Assembly (NCBI GenBank): GCA_023151115.1
Contig: JAKLJP010000024.1
Span: 1-64,000 of the forward strand
DNA: 64,000 nucleotides
From: Anaerolineae bacterium
GTDB lineage: Bacteria > Chloroflexota > Anaerolineae > 4572-78 > J111
Direction of reading: 5' to 3'
Shown here: positions 47,045 through 56,596 of the stretch, piece after piece
How positions within the stretch are numbered: the stretch's first letter is position 1
Layout: each line of letters begins with the position of its first letter
Program-made: the position numbers and the translations under genes
Notes under the pieces: model-generated
The model's database searches: none
Told to the model about the DNA's origin: nothing
Seen by the model: the letters and a program-made list of their open reading frames with translations, nothing else

Positions 47045-47917
47045 ATGAGGCAAAATTTAAGAATTTACAAACCTTTATTCTACAGCTTGGGCTTGGCTAT
47101 CGGGCTGTTAATTGGCCTGTTTATAGCAGTTGCATCTGCCCTCCAGCCGCCGCCTGCCGCCGCCCAGACCCTAACTCCGGCTAATCTGACTGCAAACTAT
47201 CCCCCACCGCTAACTGTTTGGGCTTCACCGGCATCTTTCCTCATTCAAACCACCAGTATTGCTACCAATTATTTGCCTATTATCTTTAGAGATCCCCAAC
47301 CTTCATTTTTTGATAATTTCTCGGATGAGGACAGTGGCTGGCCTGTAGGCACAGATTCTGCCTGTACCTCTGATTATGAAGGAGGTCGTTACCAACTGAA
47401 TGTTAACAATGATGAGGTATGTTTTCGCTTTGCGCCCCCCGACGAAGCTGAAAGGGTGTTTGGCACGTTTGAAGTATCTCTTTATCATAGTGAGGGTCAA
47501 AGCTCGAATGCTTGGTTGGGTCTTTACTTTAACGGCGATGGGGGTGGAGAGCAATATATCTTTAGAATTCGGCCCAATGTTTCAACCAGCACATGCTCCA
47601 GCGGCGGTCAATGGGAATTGAGACGACGGTGGAACGACGGCAGTAATGATGTCGTGCTTGGAAGGGCCTGCGAAGCCACGCTCAAACGAGGTTACGGCAG
47701 CGAAAATATCAATACTATCAGAGCCAAACATACCAATACCGCACTGATAATCCTTTCCATTAACGACAAAGTGGTCCTCACCCTTAATGAAAATTCCGTC
47801 TCCGGCCCCGAGTTAAGAGGTAGAGGGACGGGCGTCTATGCCAGCGCGCCACAGGACAAAGATATCGTCGTTAAATTTGATGACTTTAAGGTTTATACTT
47901 TGGCAAATAGTCCATAA
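47045..47917 (+). CDS. Secreted beta-sandwich protein with internal YLPII motif
   Basis: A 290-residue protein. A long signal/anchor helix (YSLGLAIGLLIGLFIAVASA) is followed by a Pro-rich stretch with TNYLPIIFRDP, then a beta-sandwich domain from residue 90 (FFDNFSDEDSGWPVGTDSAC) of the type found in carbohydrate-binding or DUF1080-like concanavalin folds (GRYQLNVNN, YHSEGQSSNAWLGLYFNGDG, IRAKHTNTALIILSINDKVV). The YLPII motif resembles the tails of the proteins at 34897 and 36756, but here it precedes the domain. It is likely a surface glycan-binding protein. Confidence 0.7.
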   Translation: MRQNLRIYKPLFYSLGLAIGLLIGLFIAVASALQPPPAAAQTLTPANLTANYPPPLTVWASPASFLIQTTSIATNYLPIIFRDPQPSFFDNFSDEDSGWPVGTDSACTSDYEGGRYQLNVNNDEVCFRFAPPDEAERVFGTFEVSLYHSEGQSSNAWLGLYFNGDGGGEQYIFRIRPNVSTSTCSSGGQWELRRRWNDGSNDVVLGRACEATLKRGYGSENINTIRAKHTNTALIILSINDKVVLTLNENSVSGPELRGRGTGVYASAPQDKDIVVKFDDFKVYTLANSP

Positions 47918-47952
47918 CAAGCTGCAAAAATCTTAAATAACAGAGGAGTACC

Positions 47953-49041
47953 ATGCACGCAACCATTACCCTCCTGCCCGGCGACGGCATTGGCCCGGAA
48001 GTAGTTACCGAAGGGGTCAAAGTTCTCAAAGCAGTAGGGACCAAATTTGGACACACTTTTGAATTTAGCGAAGCGCTGGCCGGAGGCATAGCCATTGACC
48101 AAACCGGCAACCCCCTGCCCAATGAATCCCTGGCGGCCTGCCACCGAGCCGATGCCGTGCTGTTGGGTGCAGTCGGCGGCCCAAAGTGGAGCGACCCCAA
48201 AGCGCCAGTGCGGCCCGAACAAGGCTTGCTAAAACTGCGTAAAGAGTTGGGGCTGTTTGCCAACATCCGCCCGGTGAAAATTTATCCCGCCCTGGCCGAT
48301 GCTTCTACGCTCAAACGCGAGGTGGTGGAAAAAGTAGATATGGTCATTGTCCGTGAACTGACCGGCGGCCTCTATTTCGGCCAGCCCCAGGGACGACAGG
48401 ATAATACCCAGGGCCGGGCAGCGGTGGATACGCTGTATTACACCGAAGCCGAAATTGGGCGGCTGATGCGTATCTCTTTTGATTTGGCCCGGCAGCGGCG
48501 CAAAAAACTTACCTCGGTAGATAAAGCCAACGTGCTGGCTTCCAGCCGCCTTTGGCGCGAAGTGGCCCACGAAGTAGCCGCCGAATATCCCGACGTCGAA
48601 TACGAAGATATTTTGGTAGACGCCTGCGCGATGTACCTCATCCGCCGCCCGGCCGATTTTGATGTAATTGCCACCGAAAACATGTTTGGCGACATCCTGA
48701 GCGACGAAGCAAGCATGCTGGCCGGCTCGATGGGCATGCTCCCTTCTGCTTCATTGGGCGAGAAAAAGACAAGTGCCGGAGGTCAGTTTGGTCTCTACGA
48801 ACCAATCCATGGCTCCGCGCCCGACATTGCCGGCAAAGGCATCGCCAACCCCCTAGCTACCATTTTGAGTGTGGCCATGTTACTGCGCACTTCCCTCAAC
48901 CTCAGCCGCGAAGCCGGGGCCGTCGAGGCCGCCGTCGAAGCAGTGCTCGCCGCCGGGCATCGCTCGCCGGATTTGGCAGGGTGGGATCAGCCCACGGTGG
49001 ACACCAAAGAAATGGGTGATCTGGTCGTCGCATACCTGTAA
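47953..49041 (+). CDS. leuB: 3-isopropylmalate dehydrogenase
   Basis: The NAD-dependent enzyme of leucine synthesis, 362 residues, normal length. The motifs are [19 protein letters not shown] at the start, [25 protein letters not shown] (substrate loop with Arg and Tyr), [15 protein letters not shown] (catalytic Lys) and [26 protein letters not shown] precedes the ATG. It stands apart from leuA (20839), so the leucine genes are dispersed. Confidence 0.97.
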   Translation: MHATITLLPGDGIGPEVVTEGVKVLKAVGTKFGHTFEFSEALAGGIAIDQTGNPLPNESLAACHRADAVLLGAVGGPKWSDPKAPVRPEQGLLKLRKELGLFANIRPVKIYPALADASTLKREVVEKVDMVIVRELTGGLYFGQPQGRQDNTQGRAAVDTLYYTEAEIGRLMRISFDLARQRRKKLTSVDKANVLASSRLWREVAHEVAAEYPDVEYEDILVDACAMYLIRRPADFDVIATENMFGDILSDEASMLAGSMGMLPSASLGEKKTSAGGQFGLYEPIHGSAPDIAGKGIANPLATILSVAMLLRTSLNLSREAGAVEAAVEAVLAAGHRSPDLAGWDQPTVDTKEMGDLVVAYL

Positions 49042-49398
49042 CTTTGTTTCGATAATCCTTGTAGCGGCGACCCTCTCGGTCGCCCTGAGCGGGGACAAGC
49101 CGCGCCATTACAGTACCAGGTTTTGGCGTTGTTCAAGTTAGATTGACACTTCTGGAAATTCAAATCGGAAATTCACCACAGAGACACAGAGGAAGACCTA
49201 TTTATTCAGCTGTTAAATTGATGTAGACTATAGTTGCGTAAAGCCACAAACTTGCTAAAGTTCAGGTATGTCGGCGAGAGCCTGAAAAAGTGGGCGATTT
49301 GCTGTATGAGCCTATTGAACTGAGATATTACCCGCTCTGCTCTCTTTGTGGTTGGACACTCCCTTTTTACCTGTACCTGCTGAATAAATACCATTATT
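49042..49398. other. Gene-free region with short repeats
   Basis: It holds a GGCGACC/GGTCGCC hairpin (49066-49084) and a CACAGAGACACAGAG stretch (49182-49196) with a 7-nt period. I see no convincing gene or promoter. A 78-codon frame on the minus strand overlaps the fucosidase 3' end and lacks support. Confidence 0.4.
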
Positions 49399-50850
49399 TT
49401 ACGTCCCTCTGAGGACGATTTTAAAAGTATAGGCGTGTTCACCCGGCCTTTGAGTCGGGGTTTGGATGGTCAGCCCAGCTTCATTTTGCGACCAAATGAG
49501 CGCCCCCGGTACGCCGAGCATGCTGATTTCATCAATCTTATCGGCCTGAACGGGTGAGTTGGCGCTCAACGATTTGATGGTGGCGACTTCACCCGGCCAG
49601 GCCAGGCAAATGGCATAAAGGGCATTGTCTTTGGTAGTGAAGCGAATATCCTGGCCGGTGAATACCGCCCGCTGTGTATCGGCGAAGGAACCCTCCACAA
49701 TCTCGGTCGGCCCCTCGCCAAACACATACCAGGGCCGCGTGCCGTAAATGGCCTCACCATTGACCGCCAGCCAGCGCCCAATCTCACGCAGGATGGCCTG
49801 CTCCGGTTCGGGAATGGTTCCGTCAGGGCGCGGGCCGATGTTCAACAACAAAGCCCCATTCTTGCTGACAATGTCCACCAAATCGCCGATGATATCGCCG
49901 GCGGTTTTGTAATTGTGGTCTTTGATATAACCCCAGGAGTTTTTAGAGACGGACGTATCCGTTTGCCAGAAATAGGGCCGGATATCTTTCAGTTGGCCGC
50001 GCTCGACATCATAAACCGCCGTTCCTGCGGGGAAGGAGTGGAACTTGTGGTTGATCGCCACGCCCTTGCCCCATTCCTGGCTCCGGTTGTAGTAATAGGC
50101 AGCAAATTTTTGCAGGTAAGGCTCAAAAACGGCCTGCTCAATCCACCAGTCAAACCAGATCAGTTGTGGCTGGTATTTGTCCACCAGTTCGCAGGTGCGG
50201 GCCAGCCAGTCATCCAGAAACTTTCCATCAGGCCGGGGCCGCCAATCCTGGCTGCGCCAGTCGGCGGCTTCGAGCCGGGGGCCTGGCTTGGCTGGCCCAT
50301 AGAAGTCGTAATACCGGGGGTCTTGTACATCCGAGTCAAATTCCATGCCTCCATTAAAGAAGAACCAATGCTCGGCGCGATGGCTGGACACGGCAAAAAT
50401 CATATCCTGCCGCTGAACAGCCTCGGCCAGCTCACCGATGACATCTCGTTTGGGTCCCATCTTGGCCGCTGTCCAGTCTGAAAAGGAGCAGTCATACATG
50501 GCAAAGCCGTCGTGATGTTCGGCCACCGGCATGATGTACCTGGCCCCGGCTGCCTTGAACAACTTAGCCCACTCGTCCGCATTAAACTTCTCAGCAGTGA
50601 ACTGGGCGATGAAATCTTTGTAGCCAAATTGGGCATGCGGACCGTAGGTTTCAAGGTGGTGTTGGTACTCCGGGCTGCCCTGGATATACATATTGCGCGG
50701 ATACCACTCGTTGCTGAAGGCGGGAACCGCATAAACGCCCCAATGAATGAAGATACCGAACTTGGCATCCATGTACCACTGCGGCACGGTATAATTTTTC
50801 AGAGATTCCCAGGTGGGTTCGTATTGGGTTAGGTTGGTGCTTGATGACAC
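49399..50850 (-). CDS. Alpha-L-fucosidase (GH29 family)
   Basis: The product is 483 residues from GTG 50850, 7 nt after the upstream stop. A GTG at 50901 is also in frame but overlaps the previous gene. The GH29 catalytic domain begins WYMDAKFGIFIHWGVYAVPA and includes HHDGFAMYD, KRDVIGELAEAV, the nucleophile region QLIWFDWWIEQ, and NGALLLNIGPRPDGTIPE. A C-terminal beta domain follows. There is no signal peptide, so it probably acts on imported fucosyl oligosaccharides in the cytoplasm. It is the last gene of the sugar-uptake operon. Confidence 0.92.
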   Translation of the reverse strand: MSSSTNLTQYEPTWESLKNYTVPQWYMDAKFGIFIHWGVYAVPAFSNEWYPRNMYIQGSPEYQHHLETYGPHAQFGYKDFIAQFTAEKFNADEWAKLFKAAGARYIMPVAEHHDGFAMYDCSFSDWTAAKMGPKRDVIGELAEAVQRQDMIFAVSSHRAEHWFFFNGGMEFDSDVQDPRYYDFYGPAKPGPRLEAADWRSQDWRPRPDGKFLDDWLARTCELVDKYQPQLIWFDWWIEQAVFEPYLQKFAAYYYNRSQEWGKGVAINHKFHSFPAGTAVYDVERGQLKDIRPYFWQTDTSVSKNSWGYIKDHNYKTAGDIIGDLVDIVSKNGALLLNIGPRPDGTIPEPEQAILREIGRWLAVNGEAIYGTRPWYVFGEGPTEIVEGSFADTQRAVFTGQDIRFTTKDNALYAICLAWPGEVATIKSLSANSPVQADKIDEISMLGVPGALIWSQNEAGLTIQTPTQRPGEHAYTFKIVLRGT

Positions 50851-50857
50851 TACCGGG

Positions 50858-51892
50858 CTACCTTTTCGTCTCACCGCTGCGCACCGGCTCTCCTGTCTCA
50901 CAGGATTTTATGACGTCGAAAACAATGCCTAACGACTTGATATTGTCCTGACAGGTCGTCGCCACGGCCTTATGTTGGGTCACTGCCTGGTAAAATTCGT
51001 GCAATAAGTAGGCCTGGGCCACATGCCTTAGCTCAACCGGTTTGACCTCGATGACTTCCCCATTGCTAAACTGGCTGTACCCCCCCCGATTCAATAACTC
51101 ATCATTTCTCGCTTGAGCATACACTCGATCATCTTGCAAGGTAATGACACCGCGTTCACATTCAAAACGCCAGTGGGCGTTCCAGGAAGTTTCTCGCCCG
51201 GTCGAGCACCAGGAGCCGTTGTAGGCTACCATAACGCCGCTGGCAAATTCAAGCGAAACCGAGGCCGAGGCATCTCCTTTGTACCAACTCCAGGGAGGAT
51301 TCCAGCTCCGGCCAAAAGTCGTTACCGGATCGCTTTCCAACAAAAAGCGCATCAAATCGAAATGGTGGATGGCCATATCAATGATGAGCGGATAATCCAT
51401 TTCTTCCCGAAAGCCGCCAAAGTGAGGCCCCTTGAAAAACTCCACGCTGACTGACCCCACCCGGCCAAACTCGCCCGAAGCCAGGACGGATTTCAAGGTT
51501 TGCACCGGCCCGTGATAGCGATAGTTCTGGGCCACCATATGCAACACACCGGTCTCATTCGCTTTCTGAACAATCGCAACCGCGTCGGCCAGGGTGTTGG
51601 CCAGGGGTTTCTCCGACAGCACGGGCAGTCCGGCCTCCAGAGCAATCGCCGATATCTCTCGGTGAAACGCCGGTGGGGTGACGTCAATCACGCCGTCGGC
51701 TGAAACAGCCGCCAGAGCCTCAGGCAATGAACGAAAAATGAGGGCGCGATCAAGACCATATTTTTCAGCCTGCTGCCGCCCAATATCTTCATTCACTTCG
51801 ACCAGAGCCGCGTATTCTACTTCGGAGGAAGCGAGGACGGTTTTGAGCCAGGTATTACCCATACCGCCAATTCCCACTTGAATCACCTTCAT
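50858..51892 (-). CDS. Gfo/Idh/MocA-family sugar oxidoreductase
   Basis: A 344-residue protein. The Rossmann fold VIQVGIGGMGNTWLKTVLAS (GxGxxG) is at the start, EKPLANTLADAV (catalytic Lys of the EKP motif) near residue 97, and the C-terminal beta-sheet domain includes DMAIHHFDLMRFLL with the conserved His/Asp pair. It is a NAD(P)-dependent sugar or cyclitol dehydrogenase. In the operon it sits between the transporter permease and the fucosidase, so fucose or a related sugar may be the substrate. Confidence 0.9.
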   Translation of the reverse strand: MKVIQVGIGGMGNTWLKTVLASSEVEYAALVEVNEDIGRQQAEKYGLDRALIFRSLPEALAAVSADGVIDVTPPAFHREISAIALEAGLPVLSEKPLANTLADAVAIVQKANETGVLHMVAQNYRYHGPVQTLKSVLASGEFGRVGSVSVEFFKGPHFGGFREEMDYPLIIDMAIHHFDLMRFLLESDPVTTFGRSWNPPWSWYKGDASASVSLEFASGVMVAYNGSWCSTGRETSWNAHWRFECERGVITLQDDRVYAQARNDELLNRGGYSQFSNGEVIEVKPVELRHVAQAYLLHEFYQAVTQHKAVATTCQDNIKSLGIVFDVIKSCETGEPVRSGETKR

Positions 51893-51915
51893 CTTGGTAA
51901 AACCTTTTCTACATT

Positions 51916-52938
51916 TTAGCGATACCTGGGTTGATTCAGCTTGTGGCCAATTAAGGATAGAATGATAATCAAGCCATAGAAGAAGCGGGTGTAATACCCG
52001 GTTAATCCAGCGGCAATAACCCCGGTTTCAATAAATCCAACGATGAAAGCGCCAATCACTGCGCCAGGTACAGTGCCCACGCCGCCCCAGGTCGGCGTGC
52101 CGCCCACAAATACGGCTGCCAGTACGGGTAGCAAATAGCCATCGCCGGTGGTCGGCCAGAAAGTGGTGTTGATTAAAGTTGACATAACCCCGGCAAAGGC
52201 AGAAGCCAGACCGACCAGAGCAAAAGCATAAATTTTGGTTCGATTGACGTGGATGCCCATCTCGCGGGCGCTCTCCGGGTTATCGCCGATGCAGCAAATA
52301 TGGCTGCCAAATTTGTGGTAATTAAACAACAGGGTGGCAATGACGGCAAAAAGCACGCCCCAAATCATTTGCGCCGGCACAAGTCCAATATCGCCCACAA
52401 AAAGATTAAAAAAAACACTCCCTCTGAGTTGGGTCAAAGGGATGCCCTCGCCCTGGGTCATAATGTTAATAAAGCCACGCCATAAAAAGTTCATACCCAG
52501 GGTGACCACCAGCGAAGAGAGGCCCACTTTGGTAACCAGCAACCCATTGAGGATACCGGCCAAAACGCCGATGACCAGGGCCGCCAATAAACCCAAAAAA
52601 GGACTCCAACCTCCGGCCACAGCGGCGGCAAAGCCAAGCGTAGCCAGACCCATAATCGAACCAAAAGAAAGGTCAATTTCTCCCGCCGTCACGATAAATA
52701 CCAGGGAAGCAGCCAGGATAATCGAAACGGGTAAAGAGATAAAAACGGCCCGATAAGCCAGGGGGTTGAGAAAAACTTTAGGATTGGCCGCAATAAAGCC
52801 AAGAATCAGCACGGCAAAAACTAAAAGCGCGCTGAAGGCTCGTCTGTTTTTAGCCATAAACGCAGTCAACCCCACCCGGCGATAGCGGGGAGAATTTATC
52901 GGGGTGGTCAAATCTAGCGTCGGTACTTTTTCAGTCAT
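51916..52938 (-). CDS. Sugar ABC transporter permease (RbsC/FrcC-type)
   Basis: A 340-residue protein with eight to ten membrane helices and the branched-chain/ribose-type permease motif (ICCIGDNPESAREMGIHVNR to LVGLASAFAGVMSTLI). GEIDLSFGSIMGL near residue 107 is the usual EAA-like opening of ribose-type permeases. It forms the channel with the ATPase downstream of the binding-protein gene. The single ATPase and permease genes match FrcBCA-like systems. Confidence 0.92.
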   Translation of the reverse strand: MTEKVPTLDLTTPINSPRYRRVGLTAFMAKNRRAFSALLVFAVLILGFIAANPKVFLNPLAYRAVFISLPVSIILAASLVFIVTAGEIDLSFGSIMGLATLGFAAAVAGGWSPFLGLLAALVIGVLAGILNGLLVTKVGLSSLVVTLGMNFLWRGFINIMTQGEGIPLTQLRGSVFFNLFVGDIGLVPAQMIWGVLFAVIATLLFNYHKFGSHICCIGDNPESAREMGIHVNRTKIYAFALVGLASAFAGVMSTLINTTFWPTTGDGYLLPVLAAVFVGGTPTWGGVGTVPGAVIGAFIVGFIETGVIAAGLTGYYTRFFYGLIIILSLIGHKLNQPRYR

Positions 52939-52970
52939 GAGGGTTCTCCTTGGTCTTACGGCATGCTGCT

Positions 52971-53741
52971 CTAGCCCCGGCCAGGCGCAATAGCCTGGTG
53001 TCCGGCCCGGGCAATAGCCTGTAATTCTTTTACTAACTGTTCAGCCGAGATTTGAGTTTTATCCGTTTCCATTGCAATCTCGCCCCGGTCAATCACCACA
53101 AAGCGCTCACAAATGTCGTAAGTATGGTAGATATTGTGGCTGATAAAGATACAAGAACTGCCCTGCTCTTTGATTTGGCGCACAAAATTAAAGACCTTTT
53201 CAGACTCCGTCAGTGATAAGGCCGTGGTCGGTTCATCGAGAATAATTAAATCCGCTTTGAAATACAAGGCTCTGGCAATGGCCACCCCCTGCCTTTCGCC
53301 GCCCGATAACGTGGCCACAATTGAATCTGAGGAAAACACTTTAGAGGTAAAGCCAATCGCCCTCATTAAATGGTCGGCTTCGGCAAACTGTTGTGTAACC
53401 TTCATAAATCCAAACCAGCCTGTTTTTTCTCGGCCCATAAAGATGTTGCGAGCAATGGTTTGCTGCACCACCAGCGCCCGATCCTGGTAAACCGTTTCAA
53501 TGCCCATCTTACGGGCCTGGGTAACGGACCAGTGATCCATTTTTTGGCCCTTGATAAAAATTTCACCGACATCGGGCTTATGGACGCCGGCAATGATTTT
53601 AATGAGGGTTGATTTACCGGCCCCATTATCGCCGATGAGTCCAATAATTTCAGGCTGGCTCACCTTTAAATGAACGCTGCTAACGGCATTAACTTTGCCA
53701 AAGGATTTGGTAATATTTCTTAGTTCTAAAAATTCAGTCAT
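52971..53741 (-). CDS. Sugar ABC transporter ATP-binding protein (single-domain, FrcA-like)
   Basis: 256 residues from ATG 53741 (a TTG at 53744 is also possible with AAGGAG 8 nt upstream). Walker A GDNGAGKST, Q-loop ETVYQDRALVVQQTIARNIF, signature LSGGERQGVAIARAL, Walker B LIILDEPTTALSLTE and switch His ISHNI. It has one ABC domain, unlike double-domain RbsA, which places it with FrcA. It is separated from the binding-protein gene by about 310 nt with a hairpin. Confidence 0.93.
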   Translation of the reverse strand: MTEFLELRNITKSFGKVNAVSSVHLKVSQPEIIGLIGDNGAGKSTLIKIIAGVHKPDVGEIFIKGQKMDHWSVTQARKMGIETVYQDRALVVQQTIARNIFMGREKTGWFGFMKVTQQFAEADHLMRAIGFTSKVFSSDSIVATLSGGERQGVAIARALYFKADLIILDEPTTALSLTESEKVFNFVRQIKEQGSSCIFISHNIYHTYDICERFVVIDRGEIAMETDKTQISAEQLVKELQAIARAGHQAIAPGRG

Positions 53742-54049
53742 CAACGGCTTTGCTCCTTTTGAATGACTTGCCCGGCCGAGGAAGTCCAGATTTAGGCAGT
53801 TCCAAGATTTAAATTACCCCATTATCCTGGGGCTGAGGCCTGGTACGTGAGGCGTAAGGCTTTTTCCACCTGAGATCATCACGTATCACGCATTACGTAT
53901 CACTCAAAGCTGGTAATACTATGGGGAATATTGGAGGGTTGGTTGCTGCTCAATCCAGCTCTCCAACCCTCCAACCTGCCAGGGCAATTACCAGTTTTGA
54001 AAATCAAAATGGATCATTCCAGCTTCCTCTGGTCAGGGTTAGCTGAGTT
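53742..54049 (-). other. Intergenic region in the sugar ABC operon with a hairpin and repeats
   Basis: A 12-bp perfect stem (TTGGAGGGTTGG 53931-53942, CCAACCCTCCAA 53963-53974) follows the binding-protein gene without a T-run. Such mRNA stems often protect the upstream binding-protein message so it is made in excess. The segment 53875-53903 is a 7-nt-period repeat (ATCACGT, ATCACGC, ATTACGT, ATCACTC). No gene is seen. Confidence 0.5.
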
Positions 54050-55144
54050 TTAACGATAACCCTTGTTGGCCCACTCGGCCACAGACTCATAGTTAGCGGC
54101 ATCTACAAACCCTGCGCCGGTATCCACAAATAATGGCGCAAAGCCATATATTTTGCTGCCGCACAGGCTTAGAATCGGCAAGTAACCTTGTTGGAAGGGC
54201 TGTTGGTCAGACGTTAATTGAATATAGCCTTTCTTAAAACCGTCAATCACGGCGGGGCTGGTGTCGAAGCCGATATTTATTATCTCACCGGGTTGTTTGC
54301 CAAGGGCTTGCATGTAAGTTTCGGCGGCACCTAGCAACTGGCCCCCGGGATAAGTAATCAACTTTACCTCAGGATCCGATAATACAGCCGCAGAGATAGA
54401 GGGCGTTAATAAGTTTGGATCGCTGGCCATTTCCGGCACTACCTCAAGTCTTTCAACCTCCAGGCCAGCTTCCTCAAAACCTTTGGCCACACCTTCTTCT
54501 CTGATGAAACGACCGGGTTGTCCCCACGGGCCAAAGACCAGCACATGGTCACCGGCTGTCAGGCCAAATTGCCGGATGGCTTCTTGCGCCAGGGCGCGTC
54601 CTTGCGGGTCCAGAATAGCGCCCACATAGCCGCCGCCAAATTTGGCCCGGACTAGAGGCACATCCACGTTTTGGTACATCATCAAAATACCGGCTTTACT
54701 GGCCTCTTCAGCCAGAGGCATAATGGCGTCATCGCCGGCGTGGCCCATCATGGCAATGCCATCAGGCTTGGCGGCAATAGCGTCTCTGAGCTGGTCGAGC
54801 ATCTTCTGAGGCTGCCACCCGGAAAAGATGTATTCAACGGTAGGACCCAGGTCGGCTTCAGCCGCCAGAGCGCCCTTATGCACAATCGAGGCAAAAGCAT
54901 CGCCAGGGTCGCCGCCCACAAAGTAACGGATGGTAACCCCTGAACACCATTTAGGGGCGGCTTCAGCGGTAGGTTCCGCCGTGGCCTGGATAAATTTCTG
55001 AGCGCTTTCAACGGCAACTACGTCAGCTTCTTGAGTTCGTGCTTCTACCGCTGGCGCTTGCTGTGAGGCAAAGATAGTAGCAACCATCAGTAAGAGCGCT
55101 GCCATCAAAACTAAAGAGATTGGGCTATATTTAATTGTATTCAT
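54050..55144 (-). CDS. Sugar ABC transporter substrate-binding protein (LacI-like fold)
   Basis: A 364-residue protein with a signal peptide (SPISLVLMAALLLMVATIFA) and a short acidic Ala/Glu/Thr linker. The periplasmic-binding domain begins KWCSGVTIRYFVGGDPGDAF and shows the type I sugar-binding pattern (ILMMYQNVDVPLVRAKFGGG, VLVFGPWGQPGRFIREEGV, TSPAVIDGFKKGYIQLTSDQ). GGGGGAG stands 9 nt before the ATG. A candidate operator lies about 225 nt upstream. It delivers a sugar to the FrcCA-like membrane complex. Confidence 0.92.
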   Translation of the reverse strand: MNTIKYSPISLVLMAALLLMVATIFASQQAPAVEARTQEADVVAVESAQKFIQATAEPTAEAAPKWCSGVTIRYFVGGDPGDAFASIVHKGALAAEADLGPTVEYIFSGWQPQKMLDQLRDAIAAKPDGIAMMGHAGDDAIMPLAEEASKAGILMMYQNVDVPLVRAKFGGGYVGAILDPQGRALAQEAIRQFGLTAGDHVLVFGPWGQPGRFIREEGVAKGFEEAGLEVERLEVVPEMASDPNLLTPSISAAVLSDPEVKLITYPGGQLLGAAETYMQALGKQPGEIINIGFDTSPAVIDGFKKGYIQLTSDQQPFQQGYLPILSLCGSKIYGFAPLFVDTGAGFVDAANYESVAEWANKGYR

Positions 55145-55429
55145 TTGAGTAACTCCCCCATCATCATTGATATTTTTTAAGAAAAATTAGGCTTCACCAT
55201 TACCACGTTTAAACCCCCTTTTGCCCTCACCTCCTTTCCAGCAGAATAGACCACTGACGGCAGAGATAATACCCTTGTGGTACCGCCGACCACCGAAAAA
55301 TAGAAGATAGAAGATAGTGGATAGAAGATGGAGGTTGGCAGTCCTGCTACTTTACCCATTTTTGGTCGTTTGGTAGTACCAAATTATTCCAAAAAAAGCT
55401 GTTTCCTCCCATTATTTTGGGGTTGAACT
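55145..55429 (-). promoter_or_regulatory. Control region of the sugar transport operon
   Basis: It contains the operator-like palindrome TTTGGTAGTACCAAA (55369-55383), preceded by a half-site TTTGGT, and a 7-nt-period repeat (ATAGAAG units, 55300-55334). The palindrome matches the one upstream of the GntR regulator gene, so the transporter is probably in its regulon. Confidence 0.6.
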
Positions 55430-56596
55430 CTACTTTAGAAGTTGATCTAACTTCACCGGCGCAGGCGGGACAAATTCAGCCAGCCTGTCCTCGGGCCTGG
55501 CAAAATCAGGCCGAGCATAAGTAGTCTTGGCTTCAGCCGACAAAGCCAGGCCATGTCCCGGTCTATCCGGGGCCAGGGCATAGCCATCAACAAATTGAAT
55601 CGGCTCTTGCAGCAGGTGATTATAATTCAGAAATGAATATTCTATCCCTTCCACTTCCGGCAAGGCGGCGGCCAGATGAACCCCCAATTCAAAAGGCGTA
55701 TTGCCCAGGGATACCGGCAGACCGTATTCGGCGGCCAGCCAGGTTGCTTTGAGCGTATCACTGATGTGTCCATGCGCATTGAGAATGTCAACGGCTCGGT
55801 GCTCAATCAGTTTATGCTTATCGTGTAAGCTTAAATATTCGCCCGTATTAAGGCGGCAGAACGGCGCGGCCTGGGCTACTTGAGCCAGACCGGCAAAGTC
55901 GTCGCGCAGGCAGGGGTCTTCAACCCAGTAGATATTGAAACCGGCTTCGCGATAGGCGTGCAGCCGGGAGATAGCTTCCTTGGGCGACCAGGCTTCATTG
56001 GCGTCTATCATTAACCTGGCTCCACTACCTACCACTTCGACCACATGAGCCAGCCGGGTTAAATCCCAGGCCAGGTCGCGATGCCCCACCTTCACCTTAA
56101 AAGCTTTGAAACCCATCTGGACAGCCTGTTGAAACAATGAGGCGACTTCTACATGGGTTAGATGAAAGCCCAAACAACTGGCATAAGCCAGCACCCGCTT
56201 TTCCTGGCCTCCCAGCAGGCGATACAAGGGTAAATCCAAAACTTTACCCTGCAAGTCCCACAAGGCTTGATCAATCGCCTGGTCTATATGATAGGGTAAG
56301 GACCGAATATTACCCCCGCGTGGACGAGCCAGCCGGTTGGTCAGGCTAAAGGGATTTTGCCCCAGCACGTGCGGGGCAATTTCTGCCTCAAACCAACGTT
56401 TCAGTTCGCTCAGCGCCGGTAAGGGAAAGAAATTATTAAAGAAGAAGCCCAACCCTACGTGTCCTTGTTTAGTGACAAGTTCCAGGGCAGCCAGCGATAC
56501 CCGCTCGCTGCGGACCTGCGAGTCGCCAATCACTCGATCACGGGGAAAATCAAAGCGCGTAATTTGATAGTCGTCAATGCTTAAATCTTGGGTCAT
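55430..56596 (-). CDS. Enolase-superfamily (mandelate racemase/muconate lactonizing type) sugar-acid enzyme
   Basis: A 388-residue protein. The N-terminal capping domain is followed by a barrel with KVKVGHRD (K-x-K acid/base pair), LMIDANEAWSP (first metal ligand Asp), WVEDP (Glu), LNTGEYLS (third ligand Glu) and DILNAHGHISDT. Such enzymes dehydrate or epimerise sugar acids. In a fucosidase cluster, an L-fuconate-type dehydratase is an attractive idea, but the residue set alone does not fix the substrate. Its ATG overlaps the TGA of the GntR gene (ATGA). Confidence 0.88.
   Translation of the reverse strand: MTQDLSIDDYQITRFDFPRDRVIGDSQVRSERVSLAALELVTKQGHVGLGFFFNNFFPLPALSELKRWFEAEIAPHVLGQNPFSLTNRLARPRGGNIRSLPYHIDQAIDQALWDLQGKVLDLPLYRLLGGQEKRVLAYASCLGFHLTHVEVASLFQQAVQMGFKAFKVKVGHRDLAWDLTRLAHVVEVVGSGARLMIDANEAWSPKEAISRLHAYREAGFNIYWVEDPCLRDDFAGLAQVAQAAPFCRLNTGEYLSLHDKHKLIEHRAVDILNAHGHISDTLKATWLAAEYGLPVSLGNTPFELGVHLAAALPEVEGIEYSFLNYNHLLQEPIQFVDGYALAPDRPGHGLALSAEAKTTYARPDFARPEDRLAEFVPPAPVKLDQLLK

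Noticed and set aside
49206..49442. A 78-codon minus-strand frame after the fucosidase
   Set aside because: It overlaps the fucosidase 3' end in another frame, and has no ribosome site or recognisable feature.
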